From an uncultured Clostridia bacterium (GTDB lineage Bacteria > Bacillota > Clostridia > Christensenellales > Aristaeellaceae), in contig CAMDVP010000175.1 in NCBI GenBank assembly GCA_945877525.1, forward strand, positions 1 to 6,553: a DNA stretch of 6,553 nt, read 5' to 3'. How positions within the stretch are numbered: the stretch's first letter is position 1; every line of letters starts with the position of its first letter. Below the pieces are notes generated by a model. The model saw only the letters and a program-made list of their open reading frames with translations, was not told where the DNA came from and made no database searches. Of this stretch, positions 5,733 to 6,553 are shown piece by piece. A program made the translations under genes and the position numbers.

Positions 5733-6553
5733 TCAGTTCATAAACAGCAGCGTCATAAGCGGCGCGGGGATCAGCTTGAAGAGCTTCACACCGAAACTGT
5801 GCGCTGAATCCGTCAGCAGCTGCGTTATCATATCAAGCGTCTGCGGATCTTCATCAAGCAAGTCGATCTCCTCCAGCCCGGACCAGTTCGCCGGCGTCAC
5901 ATCCGCGGGTCCGCCCTGCATAGCGATGCGCATGCCTGACGTGGCGCTGGCTCCTCTGCCCAGAACGATATCCACGCTGATTTTCTCCGTACGCGCCTGC
6001 CACGAGCCCGTCACAGACAGGCGTTCGATGTCATCATCGTCCGAAGCATCCACGGCAGTCCATTCCGCCCGCCAGTTAGCAGAGCCGTCGGGCTGCCCGG
6101 TGATTTCAAGGCTGCCGCTGGCTTCATACACCGCCGTCCCGGCCGCGGCAGCCCGATATCCTTTCTTCGCCTGATCCAGATAAACCTTCACCGTTGCGCT
6201 CAGGCTTTCTCCGGCCTCATTGCTGCGCTTCGTCAGCATGCATTCAAGATAACGGTTTTCTCCCTGTATGCCGAATCCCCATAGAAGCTTCAGGCCTTGC
6301 TCCACAGGAGCCGCGGATAGGGTGGACACCTGCACACCGCCTTCCAGCACCGTCAGGGAGAGGCACAGCAGCTGCCCCTCTGCATCAAGGATGCGCCGCA
6401 GCTGATAGGTATAGCGGTTTTCCAGTGCTACCTGATGCACCGAGCTACGCAACAATGCCAGCGGATGCTCCCCATTCAGACACAGTTCAGCATATGCCTC
6501 CAGGGGCAGATCATAGCCTTCCAACTTATCCAGCAACATATCCGCCAACAGAG
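5733..6553 (-). CDS. Hypothetical protein of unknown function, 5' end outside the window
   Basis: I do not recognise this protein. At least 271 residues are visible. The frame is open to the right edge of the window (6553), so the N-terminus and any signal peptide or promoter are probably missing; the TTG near 6548 is not a convincing start, as no ribosome binding site can be seen. The N-terminal 60 visible residues look helical and leucine-rich. The middle (about 60-210) has alternating polar and hydrophobic stretches separated by Gly/Asp/Asn turns, for example SLEITGQPDG (146-155), WRAEWTAVD (159-167) and RLSVTGSWQ (176-184), suggesting a beta-rich fold. An acidic stretch, DASDDDDIE (168-176), stands out. 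The C-terminus (LDMITQLLTDSAHSFGVKLF, 238-257, then LIPAPLMTLLFMN) is helical and hydrophobic. The composition is ordinary for the window and the codon use supports a real gene. It converges on ispDF and shares its terminator, so it belongs to a different operon. A secreted or membrane-tethered role is possible but unproven. Confidence 0.75.
   Translation of the reverse strand, partial: LLADMLLDKLEGYDLPLEAYAELCLNGEHPLALLRSSVHQVALENRYTYQLRRILDAEGQLLCLSLTVLEGGVQVSTLSAAPVEQGLKLLWGFGIQGENRYLECMLTKRSNEAGESLSATVKVYLDQAKKGYRAAAAGTAVYEASGSLEITGQPDGSANWRAEWTAVDASDDDDIERLSVTGSWQARTEKISVDIVLGRGASATSGMRIAMQGGPADVTPANWSGLEEIDLLDEDPQTLDMITQLLTDSAHSFGVKLFKLIPAPLMTLLFMN

Noticed and set aside
1..6553. Mobile elements, CRISPR arrays, tRNA or rRNA genes, or a defence system
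   Set aside because: I found no transposase or integrase motifs, no regularly spaced direct repeats and no tRNA-like cloverleaf. Nearly all of the sequence is taken up by conserved housekeeping genes, apart from the one unidentified gene.

Overview
The window looks like a chromosomal housekeeping and sporulation segment from a GC-rich, endospore-forming member of the Firmicutes, most likely a high-GC Clostridia lineage. The basis is a near-canonical SpoVT, a SpoVB/YabM-type flippase and a YabN-type MazG in the same order as the Bacillus subtilis spoVT-yabM-yabN-yabO block, together with strong AGGAGG-like ribosome binding sites and GC-rich codon use throughout. No species can be named from the sequence alone.

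Layout. Plus strand: spoVT (4-558) starts essentially at the window edge and is closed by an intrinsic terminator. A clear sigma-A type promoter (658-663 TATAAT) then starts a second transcription unit: a 523-residue MOP-superfamily lipid/polysaccharide flippase (708-2279), tightly coupled to a tetrapyrrole-methylase-like/MazG fusion protein (2292-3749). A 148-base gap with two small hairpins precedes the HU gene (3898-4173), which ends in a strong intrinsic terminator. rqcP (4255-4527) begins 39 bases after that hairpin and is followed after 3 bases by a bifunctional ispDF (4531-5691). A bidirectional terminator (5695-5727) separates ispDF from a convergent minus-strand gene of unknown function that runs off the right edge (5733-6553).

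How the genes relate. SpoVT is a forespore transcription factor, and the flippase belongs to the family that includes SpoVB, so the left part relates to sporulation and cell-envelope synthesis. MazG (nucleotide pool cleaning), HU (nucleoid), RqcP (rescue of stalled ribosomes) and IspDF (isoprenoid precursors by the MEP pathway, which supply undecaprenyl phosphate for wall synthesis) are general housekeeping functions. In B. subtilis rqcP/yabO is followed by yabP-yabQ-divIC; here ispDF takes that place. I see no mobile element, CRISPR array, tRNA or rRNA, and no clear novel multi-gene system. The points most worth a second look are the eroded methylase motifs in the MazG fusion, the rqcP-ispDF pair lying behind the hup terminator, the dyads around the flippase promoter, and the unidentified minus-strand protein.
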